Positions 1 to 6,459 of a stretch of 10,007 bases of DNA are shown here, piece after piece. Below the pieces are notes generated by a model, which saw nothing but the letters and a program-made list of their open reading frames with translations, ran no database searches and had not been told where the DNA came from. The stretch spans positions 1-10,007 of the forward strand of contig CAZWUZ010000139.1 of assembly GCA_964637655.1 (NCBI GenBank), in the 5' to 3' direction. The DNA is from CAZWUZ01 sp964637655 [NCBI: uncultured bacterium] (GTDB lineage: Bacteria; DAOPZR01). Each line of letters begins with the position of its first letter. Position 1 is the stretch's first letter. Position numbers and translations under genes: made by a program.

Positions 1-2
1 TC

Positions 3-548
3 GGCAAGTTCGAGCACAAGGAAGTCGCGCTCAACTGGGTGCACGCGACCACCGCCGGCGTCACCGAGAGCGATGTCAACCTCGCGGCGGCGTCGCAGGC
101 GCTCATCATCGCCTACCGCGTGCAGCCGACCGCGGCGGTGCGCACCCTCGCCGACAAGGCCGGGGTCGAGATCCGCACCTACGACATCATCTACCAGGTC
201 GAGGACGACCTCAAGAAGGCGATGGAGGGGCTGCTCTCGCCGGAGATCCGCGAGGCGGTCATCGGCACCGCCGAGGTCCGGCAGGTGTTCCGCATCGGCG
301 GGCTGGGCAACATCGCCGGCTGCGTGGTCACCGACGGGAAAATCCGCCGCTCGTGCAAGGCGCGGCTGATTCGCGACAGCATCAAGATCTGGGAGGGGGG
401 CATCAGTTCGCTCAAGCATTTCAAGAACGATGCCAGCGAGGTGCCCGCGGGGAGCGACTGCGGCATCGGGCTGCTGGACTACAACGATGTCAAGGAAGGC
501 GACCGCATCGAGGCGGTCGAGGTGTCGCAGGTGGCGGTGAAACTGTAA
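3..548 (+). CDS. infB: Translation initiation factor IF-2, C-terminal part (5' end outside window)
   Basis: IF-2 is the GTPase that brings fMet-tRNA to the 30S subunit and promotes subunit joining. Only the last 181 residues are present; the reading frame is open from base 3, so the gene enters from the left and the G domain is not visible. What can be seen matches domain III onward: HATTAGVTESDVNLAAAS aligns with the typical 'H..vGaitesDv.LA.AS' stretch, followed by the helix linker (EDDLKKAMEGLLSPEIRE) and the C2 barrel that binds the formyl-Met end (GLGNIAGCVVTDGKI, IWEGGISSLKHFKNDASEV, CGIGLLDYNDVKEGD). The protein ends with TAA at 546-548, one base before the next start codon. The GTG at 39 is only an internal valine codon, not a start. 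Identification rests on continuous similarity to the IF-2 C-terminus and on the ylxP-rbfA neighbours. Confidence 0.97.
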   Translation, partial: GKFEHKEVALNWVHATTAGVTESDVNLAAASQALIIAYRVQPTAAVRTLADKAGVEIRTYDIIYQVEDDLKKAMEGLLSPEIREAVIGTAEVRQVFRIGGLGNIAGCVVTDGKIRRSCKARLIRDSIKIWEGGISSLKHFKNDASEVPAGSDCGIGLLDYNDVKEGDRIEAVEVSQVAVKL

Positions 549-549
549 C

Positions 550-837
550 GTGGCGCTGCACTGGGAACTGGCGGAGATCGAACTGCGGTTTCCGGGGGTG
601 CGCACGCTGAAGGAGAAGCGCGCGCGGCTGCGGCCGCTGGTCGACCGCCTGCGCAGCCGCTTCCCCGTTTCCGTGGCGGAGACCGGGCAGCAGGACGCGC
701 TGCAGCGCGGGGAGATCGGCGTGGTGATGGTGGCGAGTGACCGGGCGGCGCTGGACCGGGTGTTCCGCGCCATCGGGGAAATGCTGGACGTGCAGGACGG
801 CTGGGAAACGGTGCGGTTCGACCGCGACGGTGAGTGA
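550..837 (+). CDS. ylxP: DUF503 family protein (YlxP-like)
   Basis: A 95-residue protein of the DUF503 family, small and conserved, commonly encoded between infB and rbfA. Recognisable family features are the ELRFPGVRTLKEKR segment (residues about 11-24), the following DRLRSRFPVSVAETG strand and QDALQRGEIGVVMVASD, which together give the usual ferredoxin-like alternation of helices and strands. The biochemical role of the family is not settled; its constant position suggests a link to ribosome assembly, and proteins of this family have been associated with 30S maturation in Gram-positive bacteria (knowledge, not shown here). The start is a GTG one base after the infB stop. No good Shine-Dalgarno is present, so translation is probably coupled to infB. 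There is no signal peptide or membrane segment, so it should be cytosolic. Confidence 0.9.
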   Translation: MALHWELAEIELRFPGVRTLKEKRARLRPLVDRLRSRFPVSVAETGQQDALQRGEIGVVMVASDRAALDRVFRAIGEMLDVQDGWETVRFDRDGE

Positions 838-844
838 ACGAACG

Positions 845-1240
845 ATGACGATGCCCAAACGGATGCCGAAAGTCAACAGTCTGCTGAAGAAGACGGTCAG
901 TGACATCCTGGTCAAGGAGGTCCATGACCCGCGGGTGGAACGTGTGGTTATCACCGAGGTCAAGACCGCACCCGACCTCGGCTCGGCCATTATCTACTAC
1001 TCGCGCTTCGGCACGCCGGAGGAAATGGCGGCGGCGCAGGCGGGGCTCGATTCCGCCGCCCCCTTCATCCAGGGCCTGGCAGGGAAGCGCCTGCAGTTCC
1101 ATTTCACCCCGCGCCTCAAGTTTCTCGTCGACGAGAGTATCGGGCGCGCGCAGCGCATCGAACTGCTGCTCAAGGGGCTCAACCCCGACACCGAATCAGC
1201 GCCGGCGCTGCCGGCGGCGGACGCTGACGATGAAGCGTAG
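845..1240 (+). CDS. rbfA: 30S ribosome-binding factor RbfA
   Basis: RbfA is a KH-fold assembly factor that binds the 30S subunit near the 5' end helix of 16S rRNA during late maturation. The 131-residue product shows the family pattern: RMPKVNSLLKKTVSDIL helix, the hallmark (E)VHDPRVERVVITEVK strand (around residues 26-40), DLGSAIIYYSRFG, then the second helix and the HFTPRLKFLVDESIGRAQRIELLL block that matches the usual 'R..P.L.F..D.s...a.ri..lL'. Two ATG codons, 845 and 851, are possible; 845 is preferred because GGTGAG at 829-834 lies 10 nt upstream, whereas 851 would be 16 nt away. The start lies 7 nt after the DUF503 stop. The C-terminal tail is Ala/Asp/Glu-rich and overlaps the first codons of nrnA. 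The frame also extends upstream through DUF503, but that stretch has no RbfA similarity. Confidence 0.96.
   Translation: MTMPKRMPKVNSLLKKTVSDILVKEVHDPRVERVVITEVKTAPDLGSAIIYYSRFGTPEEMAAAQAGLDSAAPFIQGLAGKRLQFHFTPRLKFLVDESIGRAQRIELLLKGLNPDTESAPALPAADADDEA
1230..1240 (+). other. Overlap of rbfA stop and nrnA start (translational coupling)
   Basis: The nrnA ATG (1230-1232) lies inside rbfA, whose TAG is at 1238-1240, so the two genes share 11 nt in different frames. No strong Shine-Dalgarno stands before the nrnA ATG. Ribosomes ending rbfA probably re-initiate locally; this is inference from spacing. Confidence 0.7.
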
Positions 1241-2204
1241 TCCTGCGGCGCTCCGCCGGGTGCTCGCCGCCCTCGAACGCCCGCGCCGCGTGATCATCGC
1301 CACGCACCAGCATCCTGACGGTGACTGTATCGGCGTGCAATTGGCGCTCTACCACCATCTGCGGCGGCTGGGGCGTGAGGTGCGGTTGTTCAACCAGGAC
1401 CCGGTCCCGGAAACGCTGCGCTTTCTTCCCGGCTGGCGGCAGATCCGCCGCACCGTCGGGCGGTTCCGGCCCGACGCCATCATCCTGCTCGATTCCGGCT
1501 CCTGGGCGCGGCTGGGCACGTTCCCGGCCGCCTGGCAGGAACTGCCGGTCATCAGTGTCGACCATCATCCCGATAATGTCTTCCGCGGGCCGGGCTGCCT
1601 GACCGCGGGCGAGGCGTCGTCGACGGGCGAACTGCTCTATGACCTGCTGCTGGCCGGCGGGCGGGGACTGACGCGCGACATCGCGCTCTGCCTCTACGTC
1701 GCGGTGGTGACTGATACCGGGTCGTTCAAGCAGGCGAACACGACGCCGCACGCGCTCGACGTGGCGGCGGCGCTGCTGCGCGCGGGGCGCCTGGTGGCGA
1801 GCGACATCGCCGAACTGCTCTACAACCGCAACGAACTGCGCCAGCTGCTGCTGCTGCGCGAGATGCTCGAGACGGTGACGGTCGAGGCGGACGGGAAACT
1901 GGCGCAGGCCGTGCTCACGCGCGCGATGTTCCGCCGCGCCGGTGCGAGTGACGAGGATACTGAGGGGTTGATCAACCACCTGCGCAGCATCAACGGGGTG
2001 CGCCTGTCGGCGGTCTTCCGCGAACTGGGCGGCGGCAAGGTCAAACTGAACCTGCGCGGGCGCACCGATGTCAACGTGCTGCCGGTGGTGAAACAGTTCG
2101 GCGGCGGCGGGCATCCCAACGCCGCCGGATGCACCGTGACGATGACGCTGGCGCAGGCGCGCCGGGCCATGCTGCCGCTGCTGCGGCGCCTGGCGCGCGG
2201 GTAG
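1230..2204 (+). CDS. nrnA: DHH/DHHA1 phosphoesterase, NrnA-type oligoribonuclease/pAp phosphatase
   Basis: NrnA-type enzymes degrade 2-5 nt RNA leftovers and, in many species, dephosphorylate 3'-phosphoadenosine 5'-phosphate. The 324-residue protein has all metal-binding DHH motifs: HxxxDxD at H26/D30/D32 (HQHPDGDCIG), the motif II aspartate at D88 (LLDSG), the DHH triad at 111-113 (VDHHPDN) and the TDTGSF aspartate at D162. The C-terminal DHHA1 domain ends with the substrate-binding glycine loop GGGGHPNAAGC (H295). Length is normal for the family. The ATG at 1230 overlaps the end of rbfA by 11 nt and sits directly before the N-terminal helix MKRSPAALRRVLAAL; a longer reading frame upstream is only Arg/Ser-rich shadow of rbfA. 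The position between rbfA and truB is the common one in Gram-positive and many other genomes. Whether it acts mainly on nanoRNA, pAp or c-di-nucleotide products cannot be told from sequence. Confidence 0.95.
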   Translation: MKRSPAALRRVLAALERPRRVIIATHQHPDGDCIGVQLALYHHLRRLGREVRLFNQDPVPETLRFLPGWRQIRRTVGRFRPDAIILLDSGSWARLGTFPAAWQELPVISVDHHPDNVFRGPGCLTAGEASSTGELLYDLLLAGGRGLTRDIALCLYVAVVTDTGSFKQANTTPHALDVAAALLRAGRLVASDIAELLYNRNELRQLLLLREMLETVTVEADGKLAQAVLTRAMFRRAGASDEDTEGLINHLRSINGVRLSAVFRELGGGKVKLNLRGRTDVNVLPVVKQFGGGGHPNAAGCTVTMTLAQARRAMLPLLRRLARG

Positions 2205-2212
2205 GCAGGACC

Positions 2213-3094
2213 ATGAGTGTGCGCGGGTTCCTCGGGGTGAACAAGCCCGCGGGGCCGTCGTCCAACGCCGTGGTGCAGCGCGTGCGCGGCCGCCTCGGGC
2301 GGCAGGTGCGGGTGGGGCTTTGCGGCACGCTGGACCCGGCGGCGGACGGGGTGCTGGTGCTCGCGGTCGGCGGCGCCACGCGGCTGGCCGGGCAGGTGAT
2401 GCGCAGCGACAAGGAATACGTGGTGACGGTGCGGCTTGGCCTCGAAACCGACACCTACGATACGGCCGGCACGGTGCTGGCCGAGCGGCCGGTGCCGGCG
2501 CTCGACGCGGCGGCACTGGAAGCGGGCCTGGCGAAGTTCCGCGGGAAGATCATGCAGGCGCCCCCGCCCGTCTCCGCGCTCAAGCGCGGCGGCGAACCGC
2601 TGTACGCCAAGGTGCGACGCGGGGAGACGGTGATAACCGAGCCGCGCCCGGCGGAGTTTTTCGCCCTCGAGGTGACGGGTTTCGACGGGCGCGACCTGCA
2701 GTTGCGCATCGTCTGCGGCAGCGGCACCTACGTGCGTTCGCTGGCCCATGACCTCGGCGTGCTGTGGGGGTGCGGCGGCACGGTGGCCGCGCTGACGCGT
2801 ACGCGGGTGGGGACCTTCACCCTGGCGGATGCGGTGCCGCTGGCGGAACTGGAAACAGGTGACGTGGCCGCGCGGCTCATCGACGCGGCGCAGGTGCTGG
2901 GCGACCTGCCGGCGGCGGAACTGACCGCGGCGCAGGCGCTGCAGGTGCTGCACGGGATGCCGGTGACACTGCCGGCGCCGGCGGGCGGGCCGCAGGTGCG
3001 GCTGCTCTATCGCGGTCGGCTGGCGGCTTTGGCGGCGGCGACGGGAAAACTGGCGCAGCCGAAGACGGTGCTGCTCGCGGCTGACGACCTGTAG
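2213..3094 (+). CDS. truB: tRNA pseudouridine(55) synthase TruB
   Basis: TruB converts U55 in the T-loop of elongator tRNAs to pseudouridine and also acts as a tRNA folding chaperone. The 293-residue product starts with GFLGVNKPAGPSSNAVVQRV, the normal N-terminal strand and helix. The catalytic loop is GLCGTLDPAADGVL with the nucleophile Asp41; Y69 in SDKEYVVTVRLG and R175 in GTYVRSLAHDLG are the other active-site positions, and APPPVSALK is the usual lysine-containing loop. The C-terminal part is a short TruB_C/PUA-like extension. Odd point: residue 36 is Leu where the family normally has His ('GHTGTLDP' type motif). The ATG at 2213, 8 nt after the nrnA stop, is chosen because the frame upstream of it lacks similarity; a GGTAGG/AGGA stretch at 2200-2210 may serve as ribosome binding site. 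ribF follows after 13 nt, a very common pairing. Confidence 0.96.
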   Translation: MSVRGFLGVNKPAGPSSNAVVQRVRGRLGRQVRVGLCGTLDPAADGVLVLAVGGATRLAGQVMRSDKEYVVTVRLGLETDTYDTAGTVLAERPVPALDAAALEAGLAKFRGKIMQAPPPVSALKRGGEPLYAKVRRGETVITEPRPAEFFALEVTGFDGRDLQLRIVCGSGTYVRSLAHDLGVLWGCGGTVAALTRTRVGTFTLADAVPLAELETGDVAARLIDAAQVLGDLPAAELTAAQALQVLHGMPVTLPAPAGGPQVRLLYRGRLAALAAATGKLAQPKTVLLAADDL

Positions 3095-3107
3095 GCAGGG
3101 CGGACGG

Positions 3108-3983
3108 GTGGCGCGCGCGCTGGCGCTGGGCAGTTTCGACGGGGTGCATCGCGGGCATCAGGCGCTGCTGGCGGCCACGGTCGCGGCGGCGCAGCGCGCC
3201 GGTCAGCAGCCGGCCGCAGTGGTGATCGAGCCGGTGCCGGTGGCGACGCGGTTGCTGAGCGCGGCGCGGCAGGAAGCGCGGCTGCGCGCGGCGGGCATGA
3301 CGGAGAGTATCCGCGTGGCGCTGGACGCGGAACTGCGCTGCCTGCGCCCGGAGGCGTTTGTCGCGCTGCTGCGCGAACGCTGGCAGGCGGCAGCCGTGCT
3401 GGCCGGGGAGAATTTCCGCTTCGGCTGCGGGGCGGCGGGCGACGCCACGGCGCTGCGCGCATTGGGGGCGGCGCAGGGGTTGACGGTCACGGTCGTGCCG
3501 CTGCTGCACGCGGATGGCGTGGTGGTATCGAGCACGCGCATCCGCACGCTGGTGCAGGCGGGCGACCTCGACGCGGCGGCCGCGCTGCTTGGCGCGCCGG
3601 TGGAACTGACCGGCACGGTGCAGCGGGGCGCGGGGCGGGGACGCGAACTGGGGTTTCCCACCGCCAACCTCGCCTGTCCGCAGGCGGTGCTCCCCCCCTA
3701 CGGGGTGTACGCGGTGCGGGCGGCGGCGGCTGACGGGTGGCATGACGGGCTGCTGCACTACGGGGTGCGGCCGACGTTCGCGGAGGATACGCGCGGCCCG
3801 CTGGTGGAAGTGCACCTGCTCGACTGGCAGGGTGAGCTGTACGGACGGGAACTGACAGTGCAGCTGCGCGCGCGCGTGCGCGGGGAGCGGCGCTGTGACA
3901 ATAGAGAGGCACTCACCGCGCTGATGCGCTCAGACGAGCGGCAGGCGCGGGAGGCACTGACCGTGCACGCGGTCGGGCGCTGA
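3108..3983 (+). CDS. ribF: Bifunctional riboflavin kinase / FAD synthetase
   Basis: RibF phosphorylates riboflavin to FMN and adenylylates FMN to FAD. The 291-residue protein has the N-terminal nucleotidyltransferase domain with GSFDGVHRGH (residues 8-17), AGENFRFGCGAAGD and the SSTRIR motif near 141-146. The C-terminal riboflavin kinase domain has GTVQRGAGRGRELGFPTANL with the PTAN motif at 184-187, YGVYAV, and E234 in LVEVHLLDWQGELYG. The GTG at 3108 leaves only seven residues before the first motif, about 10-15 fewer than in E. coli RibF; an AGGCAGGGCGG purine-rich stretch at 3093-3103 supports this start. Positions that differ from the usual family consensus include EPVP (41-44, usually EPHP/EPQP) and HYGVRPT (217-223, usually NIGxRPT). 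Both domains remain complete in outline, so it is probably functional. It is cytosolic and supplies flavin cofactors. Confidence 0.94.
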   Translation: MARALALGSFDGVHRGHQALLAATVAAAQRAGQQPAAVVIEPVPVATRLLSAARQEARLRAAGMTESIRVALDAELRCLRPEAFVALLRERWQAAAVLAGENFRFGCGAAGDATALRALGAAQGLTVTVVPLLHADGVVVSSTRIRTLVQAGDLDAAAALLGAPVELTGTVQRGAGRGRELGFPTANLACPQAVLPPYGVYAVRAAAADGWHDGLLHYGVRPTFAEDTRGPLVEVHLLDWQGELYGRELTVQLRARVRGERRCDNREALTALMRSDERQAREALTVHAVGR

Positions 3984-4009
3984 CTCCGGCGCACGACGGG
4001 GTGGACGGG

Positions 4010-4024
4010 CGGCCAGATCGGCCG
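4010..4024 (+). promoter_or_regulatory. Short hairpin in the rpsO leader (possible S15 or attenuation element)
   Basis: The 66-nt gap between ribF and rpsO contains the inverted repeat CGGCC (4010-4014) and GGCCG (4020-4024) with a 5-nt loop, ending 10 nt before the rpsO Shine-Dalgarno. No T-run follows, so it is not a standard intrinsic terminator. S15 of several bacteria represses its own mRNA through a structured leader, but those structures differ between groups and I cannot match this one to a known class. The gap holds no convincing -35/-10 pair. Confidence 0.3.
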
Positions 4025-4034
4025 TGGGCAGGAC

Positions 4035-4040
4035 AAGGAG
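4035..4040 (+). promoter_or_regulatory. Shine-Dalgarno site of rpsO
   Basis: AAGGAG lies 9 nt before the rpsO ATG at 4050 and fixes that start. It is a far better match to the anti-SD than those of the coupled genes upstream, in keeping with the high demand for a ribosomal protein. Confidence 0.85.
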
Positions 4041-4049
4041 ACAAACGTT

Positions 4050-4322
4050 ATGACAGCAGAGGCAACGAAGGGGAAGGGCGGCATCATCGAGCAGTTCCGG
4101 GTGCACGAGACGGACACGGGGTCGGCGCAGGTGCAGGTCGCGCTGCTGACCGACCGCATCAACCAGCTGACCGAGCACCTCAAGAAGCACGCCAAGGATC
4201 ATCACTCGCGCTACGGGCTGCTCAAGATGGTGGAGCGGCGCCGCAAGCTGCTCACCTACCTGCGTGAGAACAATACGGGCGAGTACCAGAAACTGATCAA
4301 GTCGCTGCGGCTGCGCAAGTAA
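4050..4322 (+). CDS. rpsO: 30S ribosomal protein S15
   Basis: S15 is a primary 16S rRNA-binding protein that organises the central domain of the 30S subunit and forms a bridge to 23S rRNA. The product has 90 residues (family usually 88-90) and shows the full pattern: [23 protein letters not shown] with T23/G24/Q29 at rRNA-contact positions, then the signature [20 protein letters not shown] (D50-H51-H52-S53-R54) and the C-terminal [21 protein letters not shown] helix. The start is fixed by AAGGAG 9 nt upstream. The first seven residues (TAEATKG) are slightly longer than in E. coli. rpsO followed by pnp is one of the most widespread gene pairs in bacteria. No terminator is visible between the two genes here. 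Confidence 0.98.
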   Translation: MTAEATKGKGGIIEQFRVHETDTGSAQVQVALLTDRINQLTEHLKKHAKDHHSRYGLLKMVERRRKLLTYLRENNTGEYQKLIKSLRLRK

Positions 4323-4342
4323 ACGAACGAACGAACGAACGA
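4323..4342 (+). repeat. (ACGA)5 tetranucleotide tandem repeat between rpsO and pnp
   Basis: Five perfect copies of ACGA follow directly after the rpsO TAA and end 2 nt before the pnp Shine-Dalgarno. The repeat is AT-richer and strikingly simple compared with its GC-rich surroundings. Two further copies (838-845) stand right after the DUF503 stop codon and run into the rbfA ATG. The tract is outside coding sequence, so copy-number change would alter spacing, not frame. Confidence 0.9.
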
Positions 4343-4344
4343 TA

Positions 4345-4350
4345 GAGGAG
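4345..4350 (+). promoter_or_regulatory. Shine-Dalgarno site of pnp
   Basis: GAGGAG stands 8 nt before the pnp ATG at 4359, directly after the ACGA repeat, and fixes the start codon. A second in-frame ATG at 4365 is too far downstream (14 nt) to be favoured. Confidence 0.8.
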
Positions 4351-4358
4351 ATTGGATT

Positions 4359-6455
4359 ATGGCAATGCACAAGGTAAGCATGGAGCTGGGCGGCCGCACG
4401 CTGGAAATCGAGACGGGGCGCGTGGCCAAGCAGGCGGCCGGGTCGGTGTGGGTGCGCTACGGCGACACGGTGCTGCTGGTGACGATCTGCATGGGGAGTG
4501 AGCCGAAACAGACGGACTTCTTCCCGCTCTCGGTCGAGTACCGGGAGAAGTTTTTTGCCGCGGGCAAGATCCCCGGCGGCTTCTTCAAGCGCGAGGCGCG
4601 TCCGCGCGACCGCGAGGTGCTCATCGGGCGCATCATCGACCGCCCGATGCGCCCGCTGTTCGACAAGCGGCTGCGTTTCGAGGTGCAGGTGATGGCGACG
4701 GTGCTGTCGGCTGACGAGGTCAATGTGCCGGACGCGATCGCGGTCATCGGCGGCTCGGCGGCGGCGTGCCTGTCGGACATCCCGTTTGCCGGCCCGGTGG
4801 GCGCGGTGATCGCCGGCATCGTCGACGGGCAGATCGTCATCAACCCGACGCGCGCGCAGATGGAAAAGAGCGAGATGGAACTGGTCGTGGCGGGGAGCAA
4901 GGATGCGGTGGTGATGGTCGAGGGCGAGGCGAAGGAAGTGCCCGAGGCGACCATGATCAAGGCGATCGAACTGGCGCACGCGGAAATCCGCAGGATCGTC
5001 GCGCTGCAGGAGGAACTGGTGGCGAAGGCGGGGAAGACCAAGCGGGTCTTCACGCTGCACAGCCCGGACCCGGCCCTGGTGGCGGAGATCGAGGCGGCCG
5101 CGGCGCCGAAACTGGCACCGACGCTGGCCATCGCCGGCAAGCACGAGCGGGGCGAGGCGATCAGCAAGGCGACCGAGGAACTGCTGGCACCGTACCGGGT
5201 GAAATTCGCCAGCGACCCGGTGCAGCTGGCTGACGCGCAGGCGCTGATCCACGGCGTGTTCAAGAAACTGCTGCGCAAGACCATCCTCGACACGGGGGTG
5301 CGCAGCGACGGGCGCAACACCAAGCAGGTGCGGCCGATCACCATCGAGCTCGGGGTGCTGCCGCGCACGCACGGCTCGGCGCTCTTCACCCGCGGTGAGA
5401 CGCAGGCGCTGGCCACGCTGACGCTGGGGAGCAAGGCGGACGCGCAGCGCATCGACGACATCATCGGTGAGGGCACCAAGCACTACATGCTGCATTACAA
5501 CTTCCCGCAGTACAGCGTCGGGGAGACGGGGCGCGTCGGCACGGGGCGCCGCGAGATCGGGCACGGCAACCTCGCCGAGCGCTCGCTGCTGCCGGTGCTG
5601 CCGGACCTCGGCGCCTTCCCCTACACCGTCCGCATCGTTTCGGACATCACCGAGTCGAACGGCTCCTCGTCGATGGCCTCGGTCTGCGGCGGCTGCCTGG
5701 CGCTGATGGACGGCGGCGTGCCGGTCAAGAAGCCGGTGGCGGGGATCGCCATGGGGCTGATCACCGACGGCGACCGCCACGTGGTGCTGACGGACATTCT
5801 CGGGCAGGAGGACGCGCTCGGCGACATGGACTTCAAGGTGACGGGCACCGAGCAGGGCGTGACCGCCATCCAGATGGACATCAAGATCAAGGGGCTGTCG
5901 TTCGCGCTGATGGCCGAGGCGCTGGCGCAGGCGCGCGAAGGCCGCCTGCACATCCTCGGCATCATGCACCAGGCGATCGCGACGCCGCGCACGGAACTGT
6001 CGCCGTACGCGCCGCGCATCTACTCGATGAAGATCCCGATGGACAAGATCGGCACGCTCATCGGGCCGGGCGGCAAGACCATCCGCGGGCTGTGCGAGGA
6101 ATTCAAGGTCAAGATCGACGTGCAGGAGGACGGCACGGTCAACATCGCCTCGAGCGACGGCACGGCGCTGGCCGCGGCGCGCGAGAAGGTCGCCTCGCTG
6201 GTCGAGGAGGTGCAGGTGGGCAAGACCTACACCGGGCCGGTGAAGAAGTGCATGGACTTCGGCGCCTTTGTCGAGGTGCTGCCGGGGACGGACGGGCTGG
6301 TGCACATCAGCGAGCTCGACCGCCGGCACGTCAAGGCGGTGACCGAGGTGGTCAAGGAAGGCGACATCATCACCGTCAAGTGCATCGGCGTCGACAAGAA
6401 CGGCAAGATCCGGCTGTCGCGCAAGGCACTGATGGATGAGGAAGAGGTCAAGTAA
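4359..6455 (+). CDS. pnp: Polyribonucleotide nucleotidyltransferase (PNPase)
   Basis: PNPase is a trimeric 3'-5' phosphorolytic exoribonuclease, releasing nucleoside diphosphates, and can add tails in the reverse reaction. The 698-residue product has the usual architecture: first RNase PH-like domain (from ELGGRTLEIETGRVAKQA, with FFKREARPRDRE), an all-helical linker around residues 215-300, the second catalytic RNase PH domain (RSDGRNTKQVRPI to about 540), a KH domain with the GPGG loop at residues 569-572 and an S1 domain from about residue 622 (KTYTGPVKKCMDFGAFVEVLPGTDGLVHISEL split over 622-653). Catalytic residues D485, D491 and K493 are present in ILGQEDALGDMDFKV, matching E. coli D486/D492/K494. 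Only 36 nt separate it from rpsO, so the long RNase III-cleaved leader hairpin that drives autoregulation in E. coli is absent; control is probably by read-through from rpsO. The protein acts in the cytosol, alone or in a degradosome. Confidence 0.98.
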   Translation: MAMHKVSMELGGRTLEIETGRVAKQAAGSVWVRYGDTVLLVTICMGSEPKQTDFFPLSVEYREKFFAAGKIPGGFFKREARPRDREVLIGRIIDRPMRPLFDKRLRFEVQVMATVLSADEVNVPDAIAVIGGSAAACLSDIPFAGPVGAVIAGIVDGQIVINPTRAQMEKSEMELVVAGSKDAVVMVEGEAKEVPEATMIKAIELAHAEIRRIVALQEELVAKAGKTKRVFTLHSPDPALVAEIEAAAAPKLAPTLAIAGKHERGEAISKATEELLAPYRVKFASDPVQLADAQALIHGVFKKLLRKTILDTGVRSDGRNTKQVRPITIELGVLPRTHGSALFTRGETQALATLTLGSKADAQRIDDIIGEGTKHYMLHYNFPQYSVGETGRVGTGRREIGHGNLAERSLLPVLPDLGAFPYTVRIVSDITESNGSSSMASVCGGCLALMDGGVPVKKPVAGIAMGLITDGDRHVVLTDILGQEDALGDMDFKVTGTEQGVTAIQMDIKIKGLSFALMAEALAQAREGRLHILGIMHQAIATPRTELSPYAPRIYSMKIPMDKIGTLIGPGGKTIRGLCEEFKVKIDVQEDGTVNIASSDGTALAAAREKVASLVEEVQVGKTYTGPVKKCMDFGAFVEVLPGTDGLVHISELDRRHVKAVTEVVKEGDIITVKCIGVDKNGKIRLSRKALMDEEEVK

Positions 6456-6459
6456 GGCC

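Noticed and set aside
737-844. Upstream extension of rbfA into DUF503
   Set aside because: The 36 additional residues show no RbfA similarity and overlap the conserved end of DUF503.
900-1229. Upstream extension of nrnA by 110 codons
   Set aside because: The extra residues are an Arg/Ser-rich out-of-frame reading of rbfA with no DHH-family similarity; ATG 1230 gives the normal length.
1179-2516. 445-codon open frame on the minus strand opposite nrnA and truB
   Set aside because: Pro/Arg/Ala-rich shadow of two well-conserved plus-strand genes; no ribosome binding site or domain.
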